This document shows, in pieces, positions 1 to 4,445 of a stretch of DNA of 5,797 bases (position 1 is the first letter of the stretch; the number at the start of each line of letters is the position of its first letter). The notes beneath the pieces are model-generated. The model made no database searches. It saw only the letters and a program-made list of their open reading frames with translations, and was not told the DNA's origin. This stretch comes from CAYUEQ01 sp964443805. Its GTDB lineage: Bacteria > Bacillota_I > Bacilli_A > RF39 > UBA660. The stretch covers positions 1 to 5,797 of the forward strand of contig CAYUEQ010000050.1 of the NCBI GenBank assembly GCA_964443805.1. Direction: 5' to 3'. Position numbers and translations under genes: made by a program.

Positions 1-2
1 TT

Positions 3-59
3 TTAATAGAAAAAAATAAAGAGCAAAAACAAAAATATAAGGAAAGTAAAGTATCTTAG
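3..59 (+). CDS. Possible 3' end of an upstream gene (partial)
   Basis: A frame is open from the window edge to a TAG stop at 57-59 and would encode the hydrophilic tail LIEKNKEQKQKYKESKVS. The other two forward frames close within the first 19 bases. A Lys/Glu/Gln-rich end is common for C-termini in AT-rich genomes, and the stop lies 33 bases before the flavodoxin start, so the two could share a transcript. Eighteen codons without homology cannot prove coding, so this is a weak call. Confidence 0.3.
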   Translation, partial: LIEKNKEQKQKYKESKVS

Positions 60-77
60 TATCTAAAGATATTGTAC

Positions 78-84
78 GAGGAGG
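78..84 (+). promoter_or_regulatory. Ribosome binding site of the flavodoxin gene
   Basis: GAGGAGG lies 8 bases before the ATG at 93. It decides the start: a longer frame opens at a TTG at 72, but that would place the Shine-Dalgarno sequence inside the coding region and add seven residues not expected before the first flavodoxin beta strand (KKALIIYES). Confidence 0.85.
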
Positions 85-92
85 AATATAAT

Positions 93-548
93 ATGAAAAA
101 AGCTTTAATTATATATGAATCTGTTCACCACTATAATACACATAAAGTAGTAGATGAAATATCACGAAAATACAATGTAAGAAAAGAAAAGGTTAGTGAT
201 GCCAATCAGATAAAAGATTTGCACCAATATGAAGTGTTTTTATTTGCATCAGGTGTTTATCATGGAAAACCCGGGCCCAATCTTATTAGTTTTATTAAAA
301 AAAATGCAAAAACAATTCATAACAAAAAAGTACTATTACTTCTTACAAGTGGCGCAAATAACAAGAAATATATGTATGAATTTAAGAAAGAATTAAAAAA
401 GTATGATATAAATGTAGATGAAGATTATCAATGTTTAGGTTATGATACTTTTGGACCTTTGAAGTTTATAGGAGGAATAGCAAAAAAACATCCTAATATT
501 GATGATCTGCAAACAGCATGCAATGTCTTTCGTGAATGGTTGGAATAA
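93..548 (+). CDS. Flavodoxin-family protein
   Basis: 151-residue protein of the small flavodoxin-like family, predicted to bind FMN and act as a cytoplasmic electron carrier or small flavin oxidoreductase. Visible signs are the first beta strand plus phosphate-binding loop (KKALIIYESVHHYNTHK, residues 2-18), a second strand and loop (FLFASGVYHGK, 49-59), a third strand (VLLLLTSG, 80-87), and the family's C-terminal signature GYDTFGPLKFIGGIAKKHPN (116-135). Length is normal for the family. One oddity is that the glycine usually found in the HHGNT-type loop is Tyr14 here. Residues 59-62 use the GC-rich codons CCC-GGG-CCC, unusual in this AT-rich sequence. The electron-transfer partner cannot be told from context: the next gene is spoVS, 187 bases away, and no redox enzyme is adjacent. 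The family assignment is firm; the physiological role is unknown. Confidence 0.85.
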   Translation: MKKALIIYESVHHYNTHKVVDEISRKYNVRKEKVSDANQIKDLHQYEVFLFASGVYHGKPGPNLISFIKKNAKTIHNKKVLLLLTSGANNKKYMYEFKKELKKYDINVDEDYQCLGYDTFGPLKFIGGIAKKHPNIDDLQTACNVFREWLE

Positions 549-644
549 GATATATGTTTCCCGTCCGACGATAGTTTTTATAATTAGGAATGTTAATAAG
601 AATTAAATATTAATTTATTAACTAAAGTGGTTATTTAAAACTTA

Positions 645-650
645 AAAGGA
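645..650 (+). promoter_or_regulatory. Candidate ribosome binding site of the 11-codon ORF
   Basis: AAAGGA lies 7 bases before the ATG at 658. The same bases could pair with ATCCTTT at 685-691 (AAAGGAT 645-651), a weak 7-bp stem with a 33-base loop enclosing the small ORF. Confidence 0.3.
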
Positions 651-657
651 TGATATT

Positions 658-693
658 ATGTCAAAAGATATAATGAAAAATCAAATCCTTTAG
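658..693 (+). CDS. Possible 11-residue leader peptide or gene remnant
   Basis: ATG at 658 to TAG at 691 encodes MSKDIMKNQIL. What speaks for it is a well-placed AAAGGA and its position ahead of spoVS. Against it, the peptide has no recognisable motif, it contains a TATAAT that could itself be a promoter element, and any AT-rich gap of this size can hold such a frame by chance. It could be a leader peptide, the start of a lost gene, or nothing. Confidence 0.2.
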   Translation: MSKDIMKNQIL

Positions 694-725
694 TATAAAA
701 CAATCTTACTTTCATATATTTTATT

Positions 726-730
726 GGAGG
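726..730 (+). promoter_or_regulatory. Ribosome binding site of spoVS
   Basis: GGAGG sits 5 bases before the ATG at 736. The longer frame from a TTG at 724 would overlap this site. The ATG at 736 also matches the usual SpoVS N-terminus (ME-[IM]-LKVS), so 736 is the preferred start. Confidence 0.8.
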
Positions 731-735
731 TAAAT

Positions 736-996
736 ATGGAAATGCTTAAAGTATCATCAAAATCAAACCCTAGTAAAGTTGCAGGAGCTATTGCTAATAT
801 CTTTAGAGAAACAAAATATGTTGAAATGCAAACAGTAGGTGCTGGATCTTTAAACCAAGCAATTAAAGCGATTTGTATAGCTAGAGGGTTTATTGCTCCT
901 AGTGGAGAAAATCTAGTTGTAATACCTGCTTTTAGCGATATTGAAATTGATGGAGAACAAAAGACAGCTATAAAATTAATAATAGAGCCTAAATAA
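736..996 (+). CDS. spoVS: Stage V sporulation protein S (SpoVS)
   Basis: 86 residues, the same length as Bacillus subtilis SpoVS and colinear with it from end to end. Recognisable blocks are MEMLKVSSKSNPSKVAGA (1-18), VGAGSLNQAIKAICIARGF (34-52), APSGENL (54-60) and IPAFSDIEIDGEQKTAIKL (63-81). SpoVS belongs to the Alba-like fold. In Bacillus its loss affects septation and spore coat assembly, but the family also occurs in non-sporulating bacteria, where it is thought to be a nucleic-acid-binding regulator. No other sporulation gene lies in the window, so its presence alone does not show that the organism sporulates. The stop codon lies in the left arm of a terminator hairpin, which suggests a single-gene transcript. 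Identification is very secure. Confidence 0.95.
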   Translation: MEMLKVSSKSNPSKVAGAIANIFRETKYVEMQTVGAGSLNQAIKAICIARGFIAPSGENLVVIPAFSDIEIDGEQKTAIKLIIEPK

Positions 997-1017
997 CAAC
1001 TTTTAGTTGTTATTTTT
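991..1017 (+). terminator. Intrinsic terminator of spoVS
   Basis: A perfect 10-bp stem pairs AAATAACAAC (991-1000) with GTTGTTATTT (1006-1015) around a 5-base loop, ending in a run of five T (1013-1017). The spoVS stop TAA (994-996) is in the left arm. Confidence 0.8.
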
Positions 1018-1025
1018 GCTATAAT
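1017..1025 (+). promoter_or_regulatory. Extended -10 promoter of sufB
   Basis: TGCTATAAT is a perfect extended -10 element (TGnTATAAT, hexamer at 1020-1025). No good -35 is visible 16-18 bases upstream, which is tolerable for an extended -10. A start site about 7 bases past the hexamer falls at 1032, the A of the sufB ATG, so the transcript would have little or no leader. The element begins at the last T of the spoVS terminator. Confidence 0.6.
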
Positions 1026-1031
1026 AGAAGC

Positions 1032-2330
1032 ATGAAAAAAGAAGATTATGTTAAATATATAAAAAATATTTCAAAACTAAAAGAAGAACCTAATTGGATT
1101 CTTGAATTCAGATTGAAATCTTTAGATAAATTTTTAGAACTTGAATTACCTAAATTTGGTCCTGAGTTAAATATAGATTTTTCAAAAATAAATTACTATA
1201 AAAAAGTTGGAGAAAAATCGACTAGTTGGGATAATGTTGATAAGACAATCAAAGATACATTTAAAGATTTAGGTGTTATTGATGCTGAAGAAAAATATTT
1301 AGGGGCTATATCTAATCAATATGAAAGTGAAGTAATTTATCATAAAGAAAAAGATAATTTAAAAGAACAAGGAGTAATATTTTTAAGTACCGATGAAGCA
1401 TTACATAAACATCCTGAATTATTTAAAAAATATTTTAATAATTTAGTTAAATATGATGAAAATAAATTTACTGCTTTAAACTGTGCTTTCTTTAGTGGCG
1501 GAACATTTATTTATGTACCTAAAAACACAAAACTAGATCGACCATTACAAAGTTACTTTAGAATTAATTCAGCAAACTTAGGTCAATTTGAACACACAAT
1601 TATAATAGTAGATGATAATAGTGAATTAGATTATATAGAAGGGTGTACTGCACCAACATATTCATCTACCTCCCTACATGCAGGAGTGGTTGAAATTTAT
1701 GTTGGTAAAAATGCTAGATGTAAATATACTACTATCCAAAATTGGTCAACAGATGTTTATAACTTAGTAACTAAAAGAGCAATTGTTGAAGAAAAAGGAT
1801 TAATGGAATGGATAGATGGAAATATAGGTAGTAAAGTTACAATGAAATATCCATCATGTATTTTAAAAGGGGATTACTCAGTAGGAAACTCAATATCTAT
1901 TGCATATGCTAAAGAAGGTCAAGTTCTTGATGCTGGAGCGAAAATGATTCATTTAGGTAAAAATACTAAAAGTAATGTTGTAAGTAAATCAATTGCAGAA
2001 AAAGGTGGTATTTCTAATTATCGAGGAACAGCTAATATAACTAAGAATGCTACAAACAGTACGGCATTAATTAAATGTGATACGGTATTACTAGATGAAA
2101 ACTCAAAAAGTGATACTTTTCCTACAAACAAAGTGTCTAATAAAACCTCTATTTTAGAACATGAAGCAACTGTATCAAAACTATCACAAGATAAATTAAC
2201 TTATCTTTACAGTAAAGGCTTAAATGAAGATACTGCTAAAGAATTATTAATAATGGGATTTATTAATGACTTTAAAAAAGAATTACCTCTGGAATATGCT
2301 GTAGAATTAAATCGATTATTAAAAGATTGA
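1032..2330 (+). CDS. sufB: Fe-S cluster assembly scaffold SufB
   Basis: 432-residue SufB, the core scaffold subunit of the SUF iron-sulfur assembly complex, which works in the cytoplasm with SufC ATPase and SufD. Characteristic stretches are EEPNWILEFRLKSL (18-31), SGGTFIYVPK (155-164), PLQSYFRIN (171-179), YIEGCTAP (201-208), IQNWSTDVYNLVTKRA (235-250), DGNIGSKVTMKYPSCILKGD (262-281) and ILEHEATVSKLS (374-385). Cys205, Cys349 and Glu378 align with E. coli Cys254, Cys405 and Glu434, so the sulfur-transfer and cluster-building residues are present. The protein starts at the position where Bacillus SufB already has about 25 residues and ends roughly nine residues early; no in-frame start exists upstream before a stop at 990-992. 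There is no proper Shine-Dalgarno, only AGAAG touching the ATG. It ends TGA followed at once by TAA. No sufC, sufD, sufS or sufU is nearby, and terminators flank it on both sides. Confidence 0.96.
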   Translation: MKKEDYVKYIKNISKLKEEPNWILEFRLKSLDKFLELELPKFGPELNIDFSKINYYKKVGEKSTSWDNVDKTIKDTFKDLGVIDAEEKYLGAISNQYESEVIYHKEKDNLKEQGVIFLSTDEALHKHPELFKKYFNNLVKYDENKFTALNCAFFSGGTFIYVPKNTKLDRPLQSYFRINSANLGQFEHTIIIVDDNSELDYIEGCTAPTYSSTSLHAGVVEIYVGKNARCKYTTIQNWSTDVYNLVTKRAIVEEKGLMEWIDGNIGSKVTMKYPSCILKGDYSVGNSISIAYAKEGQVLDAGAKMIHLGKNTKSNVVSKSIAEKGGISNYRGTANITKNATNSTALIKCDTVLLDENSKSDTFPTNKVSNKTSILEHEATVSKLSQDKLTYLYSKGLNEDTAKELLIMGFINDFKKELPLEYAVELNRLLKD

Positions 2331-2350
2331 TAATTTGACTAAAAATAAAT

Positions 2351-2378
2351 AAATAGTTATGCAAAATAACTATTTTTT
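2351..2378 (+). terminator. Intrinsic terminator of sufB
   Basis: A perfect 10-bp stem pairs AAATAGTTAT (2351-2360) with ATAACTATTT (2366-2375) around the loop GCAAA, followed by a T run to 2378. Confidence 0.85.
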
Positions 2379-2391
2379 AATTTGTGTTAAC

Positions 2392-2421
2392 AAAACTTTA
2401 TTTTTAGTAAAATAAAGCTTT
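2392..2421. repeat. Inverted repeat upstream of ssb
   Basis: The left arm AAAACTTTATTTT (2392-2404) pairs with AAAATAAAGCTTT (2409-2421) around TAGT with one mismatch, giving 12 pairs. It lies just after the sufB terminator and about 75 bases before ssb. It could be a second terminator, which would lack a long T run, or an operator for ssb. Function not determinable from sequence alone. Confidence 0.4.
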
Positions 2422-2442
2422 CAAAACCTTATATTTATCCAT

Positions 2443-2471
2443 TTGACTGCTATTAAAATATATATTACTTT
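2443..2471 (+). promoter_or_regulatory. Candidate ssb promoter
   Basis: TTGACT (2443-2448) matches the -35 consensus in five of six positions. The hexamer 17 bases on is TACTTT (2466-2471), a poor -10; TATATT at 2461-2466 is better in sequence but only 12 bases away. The -35 is credible, the -10 is not settled. Confidence 0.35.
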
Positions 2472-2479
2472 CTTGTTGG

Positions 2480-2485
2480 AAGGAG
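2480..2485 (+). promoter_or_regulatory. Ribosome binding site of ssb
   Basis: AAGGAG lies 10 bases before the ATG at 2496, which also gives the standard SSB N-terminus (MLNQVVLVGRL). Confidence 0.7.
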
Positions 2486-2495
2486 AAATAATATA

Positions 2496-2828
2496 ATGTT
2501 AAATCAAGTAGTTCTAGTTGGAAGATTAACAGCTGATCCAGAAATAACTGTTACTTCTACAGGAAAAAAAATAACTGCAGTTACAATAGCAGTTCAAAGA
2601 ACCTTTAAAAACATGAATGGGCTGTATGATACTGACTTTATTAAATGTGTTCTATGGAATAATATAGCAGCAAATACAACTGAGTACTGTAGAAAAGGAG
2701 ATATAGTTGGAATCAAAGGAAGACTCCAAACAGGAGATTATTTAGACAAAGAAGATGTAAAAAAATATTACACTGAAGTAATTGCAGAAAAAGTTACATT
2801 CTTATCAAACAAAAAAGCAGATGAATAA
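2496..2828 (+). CDS. ssb: Single-stranded DNA-binding protein, short form
   Basis: 110 residues forming essentially only the OB-fold of bacterial SSB. Visible are NQVVLVGRLTADPEI (3-17), the strand AVTIAVQRTFKN (28-39), the DTDFIKCVLWNNIAAN block (45-60) and KGDIVGIKGRLQTGDY (67-82). It coats single-stranded DNA in replication, repair and recombination. The usual disordered linker and acidic DDDIPF-like tip that recruits partner proteins are absent; the protein ends LSNKKADE. Codons 72-102 are repeated exactly at 4269-4360, after the transglutaminase gene. The present last residues and terminator were probably contributed by an inserted cassette, while the older tail now lies 1.5 kb downstream. 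That older tail (NNKNKKE) also lacks the acidic tip, so the short form is not simply a result of the insertion. The stop codon lies in the loop of the terminator. It could be either the housekeeping SSB or a mobile-element SSB; context does not decide. Confidence 0.93.
   Translation: MLNQVVLVGRLTADPEITVTSTGKKITAVTIAVQRTFKNMNGLYDTDFIKCVLWNNIAANTTEYCRKGDIVGIKGRLQTGDYLDKEDVKKYYTEVIAEKVTFLSNKKADE
2709..2800 (+). repeat. 92-bp direct repeat, left copy (ssb codons 72-102)
   Basis: Base-for-base identical to 4269-4360, offset 1560 bases. It begins at the first base of codon Gly72 and ends at the second base of codon Phe102. Immediately left of it the two copies show no similarity; immediately right they continue as related but diverged ssb tails. 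Confidence 0.97.
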
Positions 2829-2837
2829 TCTGCTTTT
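2813..2837 (+). terminator. Intrinsic terminator of ssb
   Basis: A perfect 10-bp stem pairs AAAAGCAGAT (2813-2822) with ATCTGCTTTT (2828-2837) around the loop GAATA. The ssb stop TAA (2826-2828) is at the loop edge. The T run is only four long and forms part of the stem, so it may leak. Confidence 0.7.
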
Positions 2838-2839
2838 AG

Positions 2840-2848
2840 TGATATAAT
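2840..2848 (+). promoter_or_regulatory. Extended -10 promoter of the transglutaminase gene
   Basis: TGATATAAT is a perfect extended -10 (hexamer 2843-2848), three bases after the ssb terminator. A second TATAAT overlaps at 2849-2854. The start site would be near 2855, giving a leader of about 15 bases that begins at the ribosome site. The cargo gene thus has its own promoter inside the cassette. Confidence 0.6.
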
Positions 2849-2854
2849 TATAAT

Positions 2855-2860
2855 AGGTGG
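2855..2860 (+). promoter_or_regulatory. Ribosome binding site of the transglutaminase gene
   Basis: AGGTGG lies 9 bases before the ATG at 2870. Confidence 0.65.
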
Positions 2861-2869
2861 TTAATAATA

Positions 2870-4234
2870 ATGAATAATTTATTAGGAAATATAGAAAATG
2901 AATTTATTAATAATTATAAAAATGGGACTTTACAACATATTATGATAACTTTAGAAGAATACAAAAATATTTTAAAGATGCTTCCTGAATTAAAAGAAGA
3001 AAAAACAAAAACCTTTTTTTTATATATATCAAATGTTGAGTTTGCTACTTTAAATGATGAAGAATTTAAATATGTTTGCAATAATTGTTATAAAATAGAA
3101 ATAATTAATTTTGATTATGCCAATATAGAAAAAGTAGAAAAAATATATAGACAAATAAATATAACAATTGAATTAATGCCAAAATGTTTAAATTCATTGA
3201 ACACAGAACAAATTCAAAAATTAGCTAGTAGTTGTAGTTATATCAAATATAGATTTGATAATGTGTATAATGTTGATTTATCAAGACTTGAAATTCTTAA
3301 AAAAGGATTAAAAGAAAGCATCTTTTCAAATGAAGATTGTTTAACTTTTTATCATGATAATTCAAATTTCAAGGAAAAAGATTTTAATAAATTTAAATTA
3401 GAAATAGAAATTATGAAAGAAATTTTAAAAACTGTTAATTTTGAAAAAGGTGAATTTGATAAAGTAAGTCTTTTATATAAAATTTTAGGTAAAAAAATTA
3501 GTTATGCAAATAATTATTATAATTCCAAAAATACCTCATTTGGATCTTTTGTTAATCCTGGAGAAGAAAAATATTATAACTTAGAAGGAATTATAGAAAA
3601 TCAAAGTGTGTGTTTGGGTTTTGCACAAATTTTGTCATTAGCTTTGAATTCTATTGGGATAAATTGTAGAATTGTTGAAGGAGAAACTGTTTTTAATAAT
3701 AAACATGCTTGGAATGAAATTCAAATAGATGGTGTCTGGTATAATTGTGATTTATCATATGACGAAAAAAATATAAAGAAAAATAAGAAACCTCTTTGCT
3801 TCCTGAAAAGCGATCAGTACCTTTTAAAAAAAGGTTATAAAACTAAAAAATTATATAATTCTAATCAAATAGATAGCAATATTTGTCAGTATGATTTTTC
3901 TGAAGAAATAATAAAACCTTATTTTGATTTTTATAGCGTTTGTTTGTTAATAAAAAATAATAGTGATTTTAGTGTAGATATAGTAAAAGAAAATAATTTT
4001 AAAATTAAAATAATTAAAAATGGAACTAAAATTGAATTTGATGTTTTAAATCAAGAGATGTTATATTCTTTTTTTCAAGAGTTATGTGGAAATGAATATT
4101 TTGAATATTTAGAAAATTGTGTAGTTATTAATAATAATAAAATTTATTTTGATTATGATGAAATAAATGAATATTTAATTAATTATGGTTATAGTTTAAA
4201 TGATTATATTATTAATAATCAAGTTAAAAAATAA
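2870..4234 (+). CDS. Transglutaminase-like (papain-fold) domain protein
   Basis: 454 residues. The middle (about 195-300) is a transglutaminase-like core with a complete Cys-His-Asp triad in the expected order: Cys248 in SVCLGFAQ, His279 in KHAWNEIQIDGVWYNCD, and Asp294 in the same stretch followed by LSYDE. Such domains act as cysteine proteases, amidases or protein cross-linkers; the substrate cannot be told. The N-terminal part (1-190) is not recognised. It alternates short hydrophobic strands and helices (for example FFLYISNVEFATLNDEEF, 49-66), faintly like a leucine-rich-repeat arrangement. The C-terminal part (345-454) is also unrecognised. There is no signal peptide or membrane segment, so a cytoplasmic location is likely. 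It is rich in Asn, Ile and Lys: 60-base lines I counted by eye have 12-17% GC at both ends of the gene, against about 33% in an ssb line. It lies alone between the 92-bp ssb repeats and looks like acquired cargo. No obvious terminator follows, so its transcript probably runs into the ssb fragment. Confidence 0.85.
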   Translation: MNNLLGNIENEFINNYKNGTLQHIMITLEEYKNILKMLPELKEEKTKTFFLYISNVEFATLNDEEFKYVCNNCYKIEIINFDYANIEKVEKIYRQINITIELMPKCLNSLNTEQIQKLASSCSYIKYRFDNVYNVDLSRLEILKKGLKESIFSNEDCLTFYHDNSNFKEKDFNKFKLEIEIMKEILKTVNFEKGEFDKVSLLYKILGKKISYANNYYNSKNTSFGSFVNPGEEKYYNLEGIIENQSVCLGFAQILSLALNSIGINCRIVEGETVFNNKHAWNEIQIDGVWYNCDLSYDEKNIKKNKKPLCFLKSDQYLLKKGYKTKKLYNSNQIDSNICQYDFSEEIIKPYFDFYSVCLLIKNNSDFSVDIVKENNFKIKIIKNGTKIEFDVLNQEMLYSFFQELCGNEYFEYLENCVVINNNKIYFDYDEINEYLINYGYSLNDYIINNQVKK

Positions 4235-4235
4235 A

Positions 4236-4248
4236 ACAAATAATTTGT
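4236..4248. repeat. Small palindrome after the transglutaminase gene
   Basis: ACAAAT-a-ATTTGT is a perfect 13-base palindrome starting two bases after the transglutaminase stop and ending 20 bases before the right ssb repeat. It has no T run and a minimal loop, so it is a poor terminator. It could be a protein-binding site near the cassette end. Confidence 0.3.
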
Positions 4249-4268
4249 ATCACCAACAACCATTAATC

Positions 4269-4360
4269 GGAATCAAAGGAAGACTCCAAACAGGAGATTA
4301 TTTAGACAAAGAAGATGTAAAAAAATATTACACTGAAGTAATTGCAGAAAAAGTTACATT
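4269..4360 (+). repeat. 92-bp direct repeat, right copy (ssb codons 72-102)
   Basis: Identical to 2709-2800 over all 92 bases. The bases just before it (CATTAATC, 4261-4268) are unrelated to ssb, and the reading frame continues into a diverged ssb tail after it. Confidence 0.97.
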
Positions 4361-4391
4361 TCTATCTAATAATAAAAATAAGAAAGAATAA
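4269..4391 (+). pseudogene. Displaced 3' end of ssb
   Basis: Encodes SSB residues from Gly72 to a stop at 4389-4391: GIKGRLQTGDY up to VTFLSNNKNKKE. The frame is open further upstream to an ATG at 4200, but that ATG lies inside the transglutaminase gene in another frame, and the translated leader is not SSB-like. A TTG at 4245 has no ribosome site. The piece lacks the first three strands of the OB fold and cannot make a working SSB. It is best read as the original end of the resident ssb, cut off by insertion of the transglutaminase cassette and still followed by its terminator. The intact reading frame and 100% identity to the working gene suggest either a recent event or continuing exchange between the copies. 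Confidence 0.85.
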
Positions 4392-4406
4392 CCTCTTTCT
4401 TATTTT
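4375..4406 (+). terminator. Intrinsic terminator after the ssb fragment
   Basis: A perfect 13-bp stem pairs AAAATAAGAAAGA (4375-4387) with TCTTTCTTATTTT (4394-4406) around a 6-base loop that contains the stop codon. It is stronger than the one after the working ssb and probably ended ssb before the insertion. It now likely serves the transglutaminase transcript. Confidence 0.85.
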
Positions 4407-4445
4407 AGTTCCACTACAAGTAAACTATGGTCAATTTCATTCTTA

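Larger units (their letters stand above)
549..735. other. Intergenic region between the flavodoxin gene and spoVS
   Basis: About 187 bases without a recognisable gene. It contains a small GC-rich patch (CCCGTCCGACG, 560-570) and two perfect TATAAT hexamers, at 579-584 and 669-674, neither with a convincing -35 element. It also holds an AT-only inverted repeat (AATTAA-ata-TTAATT, 601-615) and an 11-codon open frame (listed separately). No clear intrinsic terminator follows the flavodoxin gene. The spoVS promoter is probably somewhere here, but I cannot choose between the candidates. Confidence 0.5.
2709..4360 (+). mobile_element. Putative transglutaminase cassette inserted in the 3' end of ssb
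   Basis: This covers the two 92-bp direct repeats and everything between: a replacement ssb tail with its own terminator, then a promoter and the transglutaminase gene. Recombination between the repeats would release a 1560-bp circle and leave a continuous 111-codon ssb ending NNKNKKE. This matches the layout of elements that integrate at the 3' end of a gene and restore it with their own copy of the end. No integrase, transposase or terminal inverted repeat is visible, so a helper recombinase or homologous recombination is needed. An alternative is a tandem duplication of an ssb-transglutaminase pair that later lost the 5' part of the second ssb. The repeat is certain; mobility is inferred. 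Confidence 0.5.

Noticed and set aside
55..75. Imperfect palindrome (TATCT-aa-AGATA) before the flavodoxin gene as an operator
   Set aside because: Loop of two bases and only five clean pairs, likely chance in AT-rich sequence.
72..92. Seven-residue N-terminal extension of the flavodoxin from TTG
   Set aside because: It runs over the GAGGAGG ribosome site; the ATG at 93 is correctly spaced and fits the family.
645..674. A sigma-H-type promoter for spoVS (AAAGGATGA with GATATA downstream)
   Set aside because: Several mismatches to the AGGANNT and GAAT blocks and the wrong spacing; based mainly on the known regulation in Bacillus.
2328..2333. Alternative code with TGA as tryptophan, suggested by TGA-TAA at the end of sufB
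   Set aside because: Conserved tryptophans are all TGG and no gene contains an internal in-frame TGA; a tandem stop is the simpler reading.
2709..4360. CRISPR array or transposon ends
   Set aside because: There are only two copies of one long coding repeat in direct orientation, no short regular repeats, no terminal inverted repeats and no transposase.
4200..4391. A 63-residue ORF reading from inside the transglutaminase gene into the ssb fragment, taken as a fusion gene
   Set aside because: Its ATG has no ribosome site, the first part is an out-of-frame reading of transglutaminase codons, and only residues from Gly at 4269 resemble SSB. It is kept only as an ssb fragment.
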